A stretch of 64,000 bases of DNA from Bifidobacterium catenulatum DSM 16992 = JCM 1194 = LMG 11043 (GCF_001025195.1 NZ_AP012325.1:1736001-1800000); one strand, 5' to 3'. Shown: positions 48,696-56,886, counted from the stretch's first letter. Numbers and translations: made by a program. Notes: generated from the sequence alone by a model not told the origin.

Positions 48696-48850
48696 GCGTC
48701 ACAGTCAAACGTGTGGACAGGAAAAGCAGTCAACGTTTTTACGAGCTGATCGTTGAGACGGCAGAAGTCACCGTGCGCGTCCCGTTCAACGGTTACGAGC
48801 TTGACGATCTTGGGCAACAGATCAACCGCTGCTTCAACGAGGAGGATTGA
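48692..48850 (+). CDS. small phage protein, 52 residues
   Basis: The start overlaps the stop of the XRE gene by four bases (ATGA), so it is translated by coupling. The product begins MSVTVKRVDRKSSQRFYELI and ends INRCFNEED, with a beta-rich middle. I do not recognise it. Its own GAGGAGG end serves as the ribosome site for the next gene. Confidence 0.65.
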   Translation: MSVTVKRVDRKSSQRFYELIVETAEVTVRVPFNGYELDDLGQQINRCFNEED

Positions 48851-48852
48851 CC

Positions 48853-48969
48853 GTGAAACGTTTCATCAAGACCCTCATGCTGCTGCTGGCAAGCCCGTTC
48901 GTGCTCCTCATGCTCGGGATTACCCTCGCCGTCGTCCGGTTTGGTGAGTTCCTCACCGACGACGACTGA
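48853..48969 (+). CDS. small single-span membrane protein, 38 residues
   Basis: A GTG start with GGAGG 7 bases before it gives MKRFIKTLMLLLASPFVLLM and then LGITLAVVRFGEFLTDDD. It is basic before, hydrophobic within and acidic after one membrane helix. Function is unknown; small phage membrane proteins in this position can act in superinfection exclusion or as toxins, but nothing here proves that. Confidence 0.6.
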   Translation: MKRFIKTLMLLLASPFVLLMLGITLAVVRFGEFLTDDD

Positions 48970-49357
48970 CGGCATCCGATAACTTCATAGCCCTTGACCC
49001 AGCCGAAGGTCGGTTGCTGGGGAGGCGTGATAAAGCACCCGGCCGCGCCTTGCCCAGCGCGTTACAAACACGCCCGGAATGCCGGGCGGTTACCACGGCC
49101 CCAGCGGGGAGCTATGCGGGTGTATACAGATCGCTTCACGGCGTCTTGTTCGGGCGCAACTGGGGACCATCGCCGGCATACGTGCCGGGCTGTGCGGCGA
49201 GACCTTGCGCGCGGCTTCGGCCGCTGACCTATGCGACGGCGCGGCTCCGTTACGAAGCAACCTTGCATGGCGAACCCTAACCCGGAAAACACTTGAGCAA
49301 TCTTGTGTTTTCCTGGCTGGGTTCCCCGCTCTAACGCCCCACCACCCGAAGGGCACA
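48970..49357 (+). ncRNA. candidate structured RNA in the phage early region
   Basis: This GC-rich gene-free stretch contains a series of strong hairpins. CCCAG-CCGA/TCGG-CTGGG is at 48998-49021 and CGCCCGG-AATG-CCGGGCG variant at 49071-49088. CCGGCA-TACG-TGCCGG is at 49173-49188, GCGGC-TTCG-GCCGC at 49211-49224, and GGAAAACAC/GTGTTTTCC with outer AACCC/GGGTT at 49279-49323. CCCCAG (about 49099) can also pair with CTGGGG (about 49160). Two hairpins have the stable TACG and TTCG loops common in structured RNA. Open frames across it have no ribosome site and poor composition. Strand is assumed from neighbouring genes. No known RNA class was recognised. Confidence 0.4.
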
Positions 49358-49400
49358 TCATCCACAATTCTTATCCACTTATCCACAGTTCTTATCCACA
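49358..49400. repeat. cluster of four DnaA-box-like repeats, possible origin
   Basis: TCATCCACA (49358), TTATCCACT (49371), TTATCCACA (49379) and TTATCCACA (49392) are all on the same strand, with start-to-start spacing of 13, 8 and 13 bp. The last two are perfect matches to the DnaA box TTATNCACA. The cluster lies just before a small gene of unknown function and after the hairpin-rich region. An origin is the natural reading; an operator array is the alternative. Confidence 0.55.
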
Positions 49401-49421
49401 ATATGAAACGAGGTTCGAGAC

Positions 49422-49766
49422 ATGGGTTATTCGGTCGATTACAAGCCAACAAACCGCCGACGTGCCAAGAGGACGGTGCCGAAGAACAAGGCCCAGCGCA
49501 CGAAGGACATCAAGAACGCCATTCGATGGAATATCAGGCAATTGGAGCATGACACTGTTGGAACGGACACCATTGCGCGTTCCCTTGCCATCAGTATGCT
49601 TCGACTGAACAAGATCGCGCCGACGGCCGACCCTAGCGGCGACCATGTGATGCAGCAGCTTATCAGCGACGGTATCTTGGGCAAGCCTGAGAGGCGCGGA
49701 AGTGTGCAGATGTTCGACCGTGCCGAGTTGTTGACATCGCTCAAGGCTTGGGTTGGTGTGCTGTGA
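49422..49766 (+). CDS. small basic phage protein of unknown function
   Basis: The 114-residue protein has a strongly basic N-terminus (NRRRAKRTVPKNKAQRTKD) and a C-terminal part that looks like a winged helix (TIARSLAISMLRLNKIA, MQQLISDGILGKPERRGSVQMFDRAELL). GAGG lies 8 bases before the ATG. It directly follows the DnaA-box cluster, so a role in replication start or its control is conceivable but unproven. The next gene overlaps its stop (GTGA). Confidence 0.7.
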   Translation: MGYSVDYKPTNRRRAKRTVPKNKAQRTKDIKNAIRWNIRQLEHDTVGTDTIARSLAISMLRLNKIAPTADPSGDHVMQQLISDGILGKPERRGSVQMFDRAELLTSLKAWVGVL

Positions 49767-49957
49767 ACCCGCGCGCGAAACTGACCACTGAACAGGCTGC
49801 TATCTATCTTGGCGTCTCCCCTAGGACGATGGAGCGTATGAGGGCCGATAATCGCGGGCCGGAATGGTTTAAGGCGGGCGACGCCATCAACTCCCCGTGC
49901 TTGTATGAGCTGGCCGATCTCGACATGTGGGTGCGGGCTAGGAAGCGTGGCAGGTGA
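49763..49957 (+). CDS. excisionase-like helix-turn-helix protein
   Basis: The 64-residue protein has the AlpA/Xis-type winged-helix pattern: KLTTEQAAIYLGVSPRTMERMR, GPEWFKAGD and YELADLDMWVRARKRGR. Such proteins bend DNA for excision or act as small activators. The GTG at 49763 overlaps the previous stop, and its own stop overlaps the start of the HNH gene, so three genes are translationally chained. Confidence 0.75.
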   Translation: MNPRAKLTTEQAAIYLGVSPRTMERMRADNRGPEWFKAGDAINSPCLYELADLDMWVRARKRGR

Positions 49958-50679
49958 TGGCGCGCAGGCAGACTATCGACCCGCTTGTGCGGGCCAAGGT
50001 GATCGAGACGTGGGGCAACGCTTGTTGGCTTAGGCTGCCGGGTTGCACCGGTGTGGGCGAGGAAGACGACCACATAGTGCCTTACGCGCATGGCGGCATG
50101 GACACCGTGGCGAACATACGCCGCGCGTGCAAGCATTGCAACGCCAGCCGCCAGGACCGCGTGCTTTACGGTTATGGGGCGCGCTTGCATATCGTGGTCA
50201 CGCCGCCCGGTTCCTGCGACCGTGAGGCCGTGGAATGGGTGGAGGCTCACAGGCAGCAAGGCGACCCGGTTGTGTCGTGGCTGGCGTTGGCCCGGGCCAT
50301 GCGCCTACCGGAGTCGCCCAGCATGGCGCAGCGGCGGGCGGTTGCCATGGCGTGGTCCGCAGCCTATCGCCAGTTCGCCATAACGCAGGAGCCTATTGAC
50401 GTGTGGATGATCCGCACCACGACAAGCAGCAGGCGCCACCCTAGGATGTTTGACGAGTGGATAAGCCTTGACTACGACGTGCGGGTGATAGATCCCGGCT
50501 TCGAGGTGGAGTGGGAGCGGGCTGAGACCGAGCAGGCCAAGCGGTTGGTGCGCCAATGGTACGGCTTGCACATCTCACAAGCTTTGGTGGACGCAAGGCA
50601 ACGTGAACGCCGGGCCACGCTCGCACGCCTTGGGCTTCGCAGTGATCGCGTCACTGTGGCTTCACGGCCGGAATGGTGA
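49957..50679 (+). CDS. phage HNH endonuclease with C-terminal extension
   Basis: The 240-residue protein has an N-terminal HNH domain at about residues 10-70: CWLRLPGC, DDHIVPYAHGG, then NIRRACKHCNASR with the second cysteine pair. The remaining 150 residues are helical and basic and are not part of a standard HNH unit. It lies immediately before the packaging site and terminase genes, where HNH proteins help cut DNA during packaging in HK97-type phages. A GTG one codon upstream is an alternative start. Confidence 0.85.
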   Translation: MARRQTIDPLVRAKVIETWGNACWLRLPGCTGVGEEDDHIVPYAHGGMDTVANIRRACKHCNASRQDRVLYGYGARLHIVVTPPGSCDREAVEWVEAHRQQGDPVVSWLALARAMRLPESPSMAQRRAVAMAWSAAYRQFAITQEPIDVWMIRTTTSSRRHPRMFDEWISLDYDVRVIDPGFEVEWERAETEQAKRLVRQWYGLHISQALVDARQRERRATLARLGLRSDRVTVASRPEW

Positions 50680-50808
50680 ACCTGTTTTTTAAGCGAACGG
50701 CCGGCCAAAAGACCCCGCGCCCACTTTTTCACTCTCTCGAACCGTATAAAAAAATTCTGGAAACCAGCGGAATACCAACGAAAACCAGCTATTAAGGAGG
50801 TTGGAAAA
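50680..50808. other. short gap before terminase, possible packaging site
   Basis: This 129-base gap between the HNH gene and the small terminase is where cos sites of such phages usually lie. It contains GGCCGGCC, a G-poor CCCCGCGCCCAC strip and CTGGAAACCAG. No single signal proves a cos site. Confidence 0.3.
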
Positions 50809-51114
50809 ATGCAAATGACCTTGGACGGTTTCAATGATTATTATGGTCCCAACGAGGGCTTGCAGGAACGCGCCACCAAGGAGCTTATCGAGAGTTTCGT
50901 GGGCGATAGGCAGCTTGACCCTAACGCCAAGTACGTGTGCAAGACCATGATCAACATTGCCCGCAATTTCGACGCGCTGAACGTCAAAGGACGCGACACG
51001 AGCCGTGTCATGGCTCAGCTCTTGGCGTGGTACCAGGAATTGAAAACCGAGTTTCAGTCAAGGCAGGAAATCGACCCCGCTCTTGCCAGTCTGCTGGAAG
51101 AGGCACAGGCATGA
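50809..51114 (+). CDS. terminase small subunit (probable)
   Basis: The 101-residue helical protein (ATKELIESFVGDRQLDPNAKYVCKTMINIARNFDAL) has the size and position of a phage terminase small subunit, which recognises the packaging site. GGAGG lies before the ATG. Its stop overlaps the start of the large terminase (ATGA). The call leans on context more than on motif. Confidence 0.72.
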   Translation: MQMTLDGFNDYYGPNEGLQERATKELIESFVGDRQLDPNAKYVCKTMINIARNFDALNVKGRDTSRVMAQLLAWYQELKTEFQSRQEIDPALASLLEEAQA

Positions 51115-52556
51115 CGCCATTGCGCGGCGGCACCCAGCGAAACCCGGATCGCCGCACCGACGGGCCTATAGTCGCCAAGTTCGCCCGGTTGCTTGGCACG
51201 CCTCTGCTGCCATGGCAACGGTTGGTGGCCGACGTGGCGGGTGAAATAGACCCGGACACAGGCACTTACTTCTATGACACGGTGATATTGAGCACACCGC
51301 GACAGTGTGGAAAAAGCACGCTTGTGGACGCGGTGGACACGCGCAACTCGCAGTGGGGACCAGATCGTTTTATCTATTATTTGGCGCAGACGGGCAAGGA
51401 CGCGGGCGACCACTTCAAGAAATATCTGAAAACGCTCGGCAGCTCGCCGCTTGCCGCAATAACCACACGGCCGTATCTCGGCGCGGGCGACTTGCGCCAG
51501 CCGTTCGCCAATGGCAGCGTGATAATGCCAAAGAGCGTTACCAAGGTTGCGGGGCACGGCGTCCAAGGCGACAAAATCACGTTGGACGAGGCGTTTTCGT
51601 TGTCCGAGGAAACCGGAAACACCATTTTGGATGGCTTCATGCCGACCATGGCGACAAGGCTTAAGGCCACCGGCGTGCAGCCGCAGCTATGGATAACCAG
51701 CACCGAGGGAACGGCAGAATCGACGTTCTTCAACCGTAGACTTGACGCTTGCAGGGCTGGCGAACAGTCGCGCCGCACGTGTTGGTTCGACTTCGGGTTG
51801 CCAGCCGACGAAGATCCGGAGAATCTGGACAGCATCATGCGCCATCATCCAGCCGCCGGACTCTTGTGGAACAAGACGCAGTTGGCCGACTTCCGCGAAC
51901 AGTTCCAGGGCAACCCGGCAGGTTGGGCGCGCGCGTTCGGCAACCGTCGGGACGAGGGTATAACCGACAGGGCGATAGACGAGGCGTTGTGGGCGGCTAC
52001 GGTAACGGCACCGGTGACGCCCGGCGACTTGGACGGCCGGCCGGTGGTGTTCGGCGTCGCGGTGGACGTGGACGGGACGCACACGAGCGTTTCGGCTGGC
52101 ATCGCCAACAATGACGGCACCATAACGGTGCAATTGCTGAGAATCTTGGACGGCACCGGGTACGCGCCGACCGAACTCACCCGCTTGTGCTCGAAGTACG
52201 GTGCTCCGGTGGTGATCGACGCGCGCGGCACCGCCGCCGATTTGTCCGACCGGTTGCGCCACATGACCGACGACGCGGGCGACCCGCTGCTGCAGTTCGT
52301 GGACATGGACGCGGGCGACTACCTGACCACCGGACAGAGTTTCGTTGCCGGCTTGGCTAACCACGCGATAACCCACGCGGCAGACCCCGAGTTGGACGCC
52401 AGCGCCGCGAACTCGGCGCGCAAATGGGCCGGCGACGCATGGCGCGTGAGCCGGCGCGGAAGCACCGGCCTAACGTCACCGTTGGAAAGCTGCATGTTGG
52501 CGGCTTGGGGAGCCGCCCACAGGCCCGAGGAAACGGGGCCGCTGCAAATCTACTAG
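51111..52556 (+). CDS. terminase large subunit
   Basis: The 481-residue protein is the packaging motor. The ATPase half has the adenine/Walker A region LSTPRQCGKSTLVDAV, Walker B ending ITLDEAF and the coupling motif WITSTEGT. The nuclease half has acidic clusters at VFGVAVDVDGTHTS and VVIDARG, and VDMDAGDY. I placed the start at 51111, overlapping the small subunit gene; the open frame further up lies in that gene and is not real. Confidence 0.93.
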   Translation: MTPLRGGTQRNPDRRTDGPIVAKFARLLGTPLLPWQRLVADVAGEIDPDTGTYFYDTVILSTPRQCGKSTLVDAVDTRNSQWGPDRFIYYLAQTGKDAGDHFKKYLKTLGSSPLAAITTRPYLGAGDLRQPFANGSVIMPKSVTKVAGHGVQGDKITLDEAFSLSEETGNTILDGFMPTMATRLKATGVQPQLWITSTEGTAESTFFNRRLDACRAGEQSRRTCWFDFGLPADEDPENLDSIMRHHPAAGLLWNKTQLADFREQFQGNPAGWARAFGNRRDEGITDRAIDEALWAATVTAPVTPGDLDGRPVVFGVAVDVDGTHTSVSAGIANNDGTITVQLLRILDGTGYAPTELTRLCSKYGAPVVIDARGTAADLSDRLRHMTDDAGDPLLQFVDMDAGDYLTTGQSFVAGLANHAITHAADPELDASAANSARKWAGDAWRVSRRGSTGLTSPLESCMLAAWGAAHRPEETGPLQIY

Positions 52557-52647
52557 CCGGTGGCGTTCGGCGTCGCGTGGCGGCATTATGCGGCATTGGG
52601 CGGCGGGCTTGTGGCGGGCTTGGCGCTTGGCGGTGATACTTGGCCGC

Positions 52648-53790
52648 ATGAACATTTGGGAGCGTGTGAGAATGGCGGGCCGCGTGCTGACGCGCGGTGC
52701 CGACGCGGACATGCCGGACGGCATCAAGCCGCCCGCACGATTGGGGAACTGCGACCCGTTGAGCCTTTCAACCGTGTTCCGTGGCGTGCAAGTGCTGCAA
52801 ACCGCCATCACCGGTTTGCCCATCCATGAAATCAGGGGAGGCGTGAAGCTCGACAAGGTTTCCTCCATCGTGCTTCAGCCGGACGTGAACCGCAGCCGCC
52901 GCGACTTCCTCGCGGACATGGTGGCAAGCATGGTATTGGACGGGAACGCTTTCGTGCGATTGGTGCGTTTCGATGGCGAAGTGGTCTCTTGCGAGGTGCT
53001 TCCACCATCCCTCGTGACCGTGAGCGACGACGGCAACGACCCAGCCGCGCCCAAGCTCCGCTATAGCTATCTGGGCCATGATTACACGGCCGACCAGATC
53101 GTTCATTGCAAGTTTTTGAACGTGCCGGGCCGGTTGCGTGGGCTTGGGCCAATCTCGGCGGCGCGTGAGGAGGTGGAGGCCGCGCAGATGGCCCGCACCT
53201 ACAAGGCCAAGTTCTATAGCGACGGTAGCAACCTCAAGGGCTATTTGCAGACGGAGGAAAAGGTGACGCCGCAGGTGGCCAAGGACGCCAAGGAGGCGTG
53301 GAAAGCCACGGGTGAGGCCGGCGACGTGAAGGTGCTCGGCTCGAAACTCAAATACGTGCCCTTGGACATGAAACCGGCAGATTTGCAGTTTTTGGAGACT
53401 CAGAAGTTTGACACCACTCAGATCGCGCGGCTTCTAGGCATCCCGGCGAGCATCATGTTGGCGGCCGTTGACGGTAGCAACCTTACTTACTCGAATATCG
53501 AGCAATCGTGGATTGAGTTCGCCGATTACACGTTGGCGGCTTATGCGGGCGAGATAGAGGAACTTTTCAACCGTTTGTTGCCGAGGGGCCGCACGGCCGC
53601 GTTCGACTGGGACAGCAGCCGGCGCGCCAACATGGCCGACCGGTTCAACGCCTACAAGACGGCGATAGAGGCCGGGTGGATGGACGTGAACGAGGTGCGC
53701 GCAAGGGAGGCGTTGCCGCCTCTCATCGCGGCACCGCAACCGGAACCACAGGAGCAGCCACAGGAACAGGAGACGCAGAATGAAGCATGA
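52648..53790 (+). CDS. portal protein (HK97 type)
   Basis: The 380-residue protein has the portal hallmarks: STVFRGVQVLQTAITGLPI, DFLADMVASMVLDGNAFV, LRGLGPISAAREEVEAA and FDTTQIARLLGIPASIM. It forms the dodecameric ring through which DNA passes. The ATG at 52648 (MNIWERVRM) fits the family; an ATG at 52672 has a better ribosome site (GGGAG), so the start is uncertain. It overlaps the capsid fusion gene by 11 bases. Confidence 0.9.
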   Translation: MNIWERVRMAGRVLTRGADADMPDGIKPPARLGNCDPLSLSTVFRGVQVLQTAITGLPIHEIRGGVKLDKVSSIVLQPDVNRSRRDFLADMVASMVLDGNAFVRLVRFDGEVVSCEVLPPSLVTVSDDGNDPAAPKLRYSYLGHDYTADQIVHCKFLNVPGRLRGLGPISAAREEVEAAQMARTYKAKFYSDGSNLKGYLQTEEKVTPQVAKDAKEAWKATGEAGDVKVLGSKLKYVPLDMKPADLQFLETQKFDTTQIARLLGIPASIMLAAVDGSNLTYSNIEQSWIEFADYTLAAYAGEIEELFNRLLPRGRTAAFDWDSSRRANMADRFNAYKTAIEAGWMDVNEVRAREALPPLIAAPQPEPQEQPQEQETQNEA

Positions 53791-55369
53791 AATCGGGTTT
53801 AAGGGCGTGTGCCTACGCGCGGCCGAAGAGGGCGACGGGCGCACGTTGGAGGGTGTGGCCGTGCCCTACGGCAGCGTCATCAGCACATGGGACGGTGCCG
53901 AGACGTTCGACGCCGATTGTGTTTTCGACGACACGGACACGGCGAAGCTCTGCTATCAGCACGGTGAGCTTATCGGCCGTATCCTCGACGCACACCCCCA
54001 AGAGGACGGCTTGCATATCACGGCGCATATCAGCGACACGCAGCGCGGCCGGGACGTGGTGGCCCTGTTGCGCGACGGCGCGCTGGACTCGCTCAGCGTC
54101 GGATTCATGCCGATTGACGACGAGGTGGACAAGCAGGGCGTTACCCACCGCAGGCGCGTCCGATTGTTGGAGGTTTCGGTGGTGTCGTGGCCGGCCTACG
54201 AGGCCGCGAAGATCACTTCGCAGCGCAGCAGCGAAACTACCCACGAAAGCATGAGGGAAACCGGAAACCAGAAAGGAAACGAAATGGACCTCAACGAAAT
54301 CAACGACAAGCTGAACGGCATCATGGACGAACAGCGCAGCATGAAAGCCGCCATTGCCAGGAACACCGACAGTGAGCCGGCCAAGGTCATGGGCGCTGAG
54401 TATCGCACGGCCGGCGACTATCTTCAAGCGCTCTACCGTGGCGACGAAGCGGCAGTGCAGCTCATGCACGAGTGCCGCGACCTCATCGCCACCGGCGACA
54501 CTGGCAACAAGGTGGCATGGATTAGGGATGATTTGCGACTGATCGAGCAGCGCCGCAAGGTGACCAATATCCTCACCCACGACACGCTGCCGGACAAGGG
54601 CATGACGATGGAATACAACGTGGTGGCGTCCGACACCGCCACGGTGGACAAGCAGGAGAACGAGGGCGGCGCGTTGCAGTTCGGCAAGGTCACGTTCGGC
54701 ACCAAGAGCGCAAGCATCGATACCTACGGTGGCTACACTTCTTTGAGCCGCCAGACCATCGAGCGCAGCACCACGCCCATGCTCAACACCGCGCTGGCGG
54801 CGTTGCGCAACGCCTACGCCAAGGCCACCGAAAACAAGGTGCGTTCGTTCCTGTATGACACCATCGCGTCTCAGCGCGACGCCGAGACGGACGCGAACAA
54901 GATCGATGCACCGGCCCAACTGTCGGCAATGACCATCGACCAGTGGGCCATGCTGATCATGGACGCGGCGGAACTGGCCGACGACCGCAACGTGAGCCTT
55001 ACCCGCCTGGGCGTTTCCAAGGACGTCATGGCCGCGCTTGTCAAGCTCAAGGACACCGGCAGCCGTTTCTTCGACCTCAGCGGAGACGGCAGCGACACGT
55101 TGGGCGACTTCGACCTTACGGGCATCGCGGGCAAGTTCCTGCGCGTCCCGGTGCAGATGCTGCCCAAGGCCCCGGCCGGTACCGCGTGCTTCATCGACCC
55201 CGAGGCCGTGACCGTTTGGGAGTCCGGCGGCCCGACCCAGCTCAGCGACGGCGACCCGACCAAGCTCACCGAGAACTACAGCGTCTACGGCTATATGGCT
55301 GTGGCGGCGACCCAACCGCTCGGGCTTATCCCTGTGAAGTTCGCGGCAACGGCCAAGTCTGGCGAGTGA
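53780..55369 (+). CDS. prohead protease fused to major capsid protein
   Basis: Residues 1 to about 165 form an HK97-type prohead protease (S78) with H61 (CYQHGELIGR), S106 (DSLSVGFMP) and LLEVSVVSWPAYEAA. Residues about 169-529 form an HK97-fold capsid protein with a short helical scaffold region (MDLNEINDKLNGIMDEQRS) and a body that ends with LIPVKFAATAKSGE. An ATG at 54284 (M169) has AAAGGA 6 bases before it, so free capsid protein could also be made from an internal start. AGGAG precedes the first ATG. Confidence 0.9.
   Translation: MKHEIGFKGVCLRAAEEGDGRTLEGVAVPYGSVISTWDGAETFDADCVFDDTDTAKLCYQHGELIGRILDAHPQEDGLHITAHISDTQRGRDVVALLRDGALDSLSVGFMPIDDEVDKQGVTHRRRVRLLEVSVVSWPAYEAAKITSQRSSETTHESMRETGNQKGNEMDLNEINDKLNGIMDEQRSMKAAIARNTDSEPAKVMGAEYRTAGDYLQALYRGDEAAVQLMHECRDLIATGDTGNKVAWIRDDLRLIEQRRKVTNILTHDTLPDKGMTMEYNVVASDTATVDKQENEGGALQFGKVTFGTKSASIDTYGGYTSLSRQTIERSTTPMLNTALAALRNAYAKATENKVRSFLYDTIASQRDAETDANKIDAPAQLSAMTIDQWAMLIMDAAELADDRNVSLTRLGVSKDVMAALVKLKDTGSRFFDLSGDGSDTLGDFDLTGIAGKFLRVPVQMLPKAPAGTACFIDPEAVTVWESGGPTQLSDGDPTKLTENYSVYGYMAVAATQPLGLIPVKFAATAKSGE
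54284..55369 (+). CDS. possible internal start giving free major capsid protein
   Basis: The in-frame ATG at codon 169 of the fusion has a strong AAAGGA site 6 bases upstream and begins exactly at the scaffold helix of the capsid part. This would provide the many capsid copies needed relative to protease. It is the same frame as the entry above, not a separate locus. Confidence 0.55.
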   Translation: MDLNEINDKLNGIMDEQRSMKAAIARNTDSEPAKVMGAEYRTAGDYLQALYRGDEAAVQLMHECRDLIATGDTGNKVAWIRDDLRLIEQRRKVTNILTHDTLPDKGMTMEYNVVASDTATVDKQENEGGALQFGKVTFGTKSASIDTYGGYTSLSRQTIERSTTPMLNTALAALRNAYAKATENKVRSFLYDTIASQRDAETDANKIDAPAQLSAMTIDQWAMLIMDAAELADDRNVSLTRLGVSKDVMAALVKLKDTGSRFFDLSGDGSDTLGDFDLTGIAGKFLRVPVQMLPKAPAGTACFIDPEAVTVWESGGPTQLSDGDPTKLTENYSVYGYMAVAATQPLGLIPVKFAATAKSGE

Positions 55370-55370
55370 C

Positions 55371-55703
55371 ATGGCCGACGACTGGACGAACTATGAGGCG
55401 GCGGTGAGGGACGAAATCAACGTTCCCACCGACGACGACGACCGGGTGCGCCGCGTCATCCAAGCGGCCATCGGCTATGTTCGCGGCGCGCTCGGCGATA
55501 GGAACGTGGGGAAGGAGGTCATGGCGGACTGCGTTACCTCTTGCGCCGCCGACCTCTACAACAGCAGGGACGCCAGACTGGGCGTCATGAGCGTGGGCGA
55601 CGGCACGCTGGAACCGTTCAGGGTCAGCAGCGACCCGTTGCGCTCGGTGTGGCCAAAGCTCAACGCGGCCGGCATCCTGACCGGGAGCGTGGTGATCGCA
55701 TGA
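55371..55703 (+). CDS. head-tail connector protein (gp6-like)
   Basis: The 110-residue protein resembles HK97 gp6-type adaptors: TNYEAAVRDEINVPTDDDDRVRRVIQAAIGYVRG, a helical bundle that binds below the portal. It starts one base after the capsid stop, and its stop overlaps the next start (ATGA). Confidence 0.8.
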   Translation: MADDWTNYEAAVRDEINVPTDDDDRVRRVIQAAIGYVRGALGDRNVGKEVMADCVTSCAADLYNSRDARLGVMSVGDGTLEPFRVSSDPLRSVWPKLNAAGILTGSVVIA

Positions 55704-56071
55704 GCAGCCAAGTAACACGAGAGCGAGAAGCCCTTATGGACATGCTGACGGACGCCCTGGGCGACCTCGCTTGCGTCGTCACCATCGACGCGCAGGACGC
55801 CCGCCCGTTGCCAGGCAGAATAGCGGTGCTGATAGACCCGCCAGAACTCACTTTCGAGGGCTGGCATATGCAGACCATCACTTGGACGGTGAACCTCATC
55901 GCCGGCACCATGGCCACGCAGACGCTCGCCTTGGACCTGTTGACCGACGGCGTGCAACGCTTGCACGACCGCCAAGTGAACTTGCGGGACGCGAAACCCA
56001 GCACGTTCAACCTGACCGGAGTGGGCAGCCTGGCCGCCTACACCATAACCCTCAACCCATTGGATTCATAG
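55700..56071 (+). CDS. tail completion / head-tail joining protein (probable)
   Basis: The 123-residue protein (MSSQVTREREALMDML, then WHMQTITWTVNLIAGTMA) has the size, alpha/beta pattern and place of a tail terminator or joining protein between connector and major tail protein. The start at 55700 overlaps the previous stop; the longer frame upstream is not real. Confidence 0.68.
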   Translation: MSSQVTREREALMDMLTDALGDLACVVTIDAQDARPLPGRIAVLIDPPELTFEGWHMQTITWTVNLIAGTMATQTLALDLLTDGVQRLHDRQVNLRDAKPSTFNLTGVGSLAAYTITLNPLDS

Positions 56072-56084
56072 AAAGGACACAATC

Positions 56085-56501
56085 ATGGCGACAAGAACCC
56101 TTGGACCGGGCAAGCTCACCATCACCGACACCGGCAAAGGGCGCGACTTCAGCGCCGAAGTCACCAAGGTGCAGTTGGTGGCGTCGAACAACACCGACGA
56201 CCCAATCAATTTCCTTGACGGCTCGCAGGACACCAGCTCAAGCACCGATTGGACGCTTGAGGGAACCATCGTTGACAACTTCGACACGGACAACCTCGCC
56301 AACTGGTGCTTCGACCATTCCGGCCAGACGCTGCCGTTCGAGTGGGTGCCGAACAACAAGGGGGCGACCAAGTGGAACGGTAAGGTGAACATCTCGCCCG
56401 TGAGCATCGGCGGCGACGTGAAATCAAAGAACAGCAACGACTTCAGTTTCCCCGCGACCGAACTCGCGCACTCCGCCTACACGTCGTCCTCCGAGGTCTG
56501 A
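56085..56501 (+). CDS. major tail protein (probable)
   Basis: The 138-residue beta-rich protein (TDWTLEGTIVDNFDTDNLANWCFDHSGQTLPFEWVPNNKG) fits a short siphovirus tail-tube protein. GAAAGGA lies before the ATG. The position directly after the joining protein and before the tail chaperone supports the call. Confidence 0.78.
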   Translation: MATRTLGPGKLTITDTGKGRDFSAEVTKVQLVASNNTDDPINFLDGSQDTSSSTDWTLEGTIVDNFDTDNLANWCFDHSGQTLPFEWVPNNKGATKWNGKVNISPVSIGGDVKSKNSNDFSFPATELAHSAYTSSSEV

Positions 56502-56502
56502 A

Positions 56503-56886
56503 ATGGCAGCCAAAGCCGCATACGTGGTGGGGCAAAAACGTTTCGTTCAGACCATGCGCAAAGCAGGCGCGGACATGAAGGAGCTGAAGGACGTGAACCG
56601 GCAGGCCGCGGACATCGCGTTGCCGGCCGTCCGGCAGCTCGCGCCGCGCGGCGAGTCGGGCAGGCTCGCCGGATCTATTCGCGTTGGCGCGACCCAGAAG
56701 GCCGGCGTCATCCGTGCCGGCCGCAAGTCCGCGCCCTACGCGGGAGTCATCAACTACGGGTGGCCGAAAAGGGGCATCAAACCCCGCCTGTTCGTCAACC
56801 AGGGCGTGGCCGGCACCGAGGGCGCGTGGCGGCGCGTCTACAAGCAGTTCATCGATAAAACCATGAGCAAGGTAAAAGGAGCTTAG
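56503..56886 (+). CDS. HK97 gp10-like joining protein
   Basis: The 127-residue protein has the gp10 pattern QLAPRGESGRLAGSIRV, SAPYAGVINYGW and PRLFVNQGV near the end. Members attach the tail to the head. It lies after the major tail gene here rather than before it, a variant order. The start is one base after the previous stop. Confidence 0.75.
   Translation: MAAKAAYVVGQKRFVQTMRKAGADMKELKDVNRQAADIALPAVRQLAPRGESGRLAGSIRVGATQKAGVIRAGRKSAPYAGVINYGWPKRGIKPRLFVNQGVAGTEGAWRRVYKQFIDKTMSKVKGA

Noticed and set aside
49014..49552. Open frames across the hairpin-rich phage region.
   Set aside because: They overlap in several frames, have no ribosome sites and have unlikely composition.
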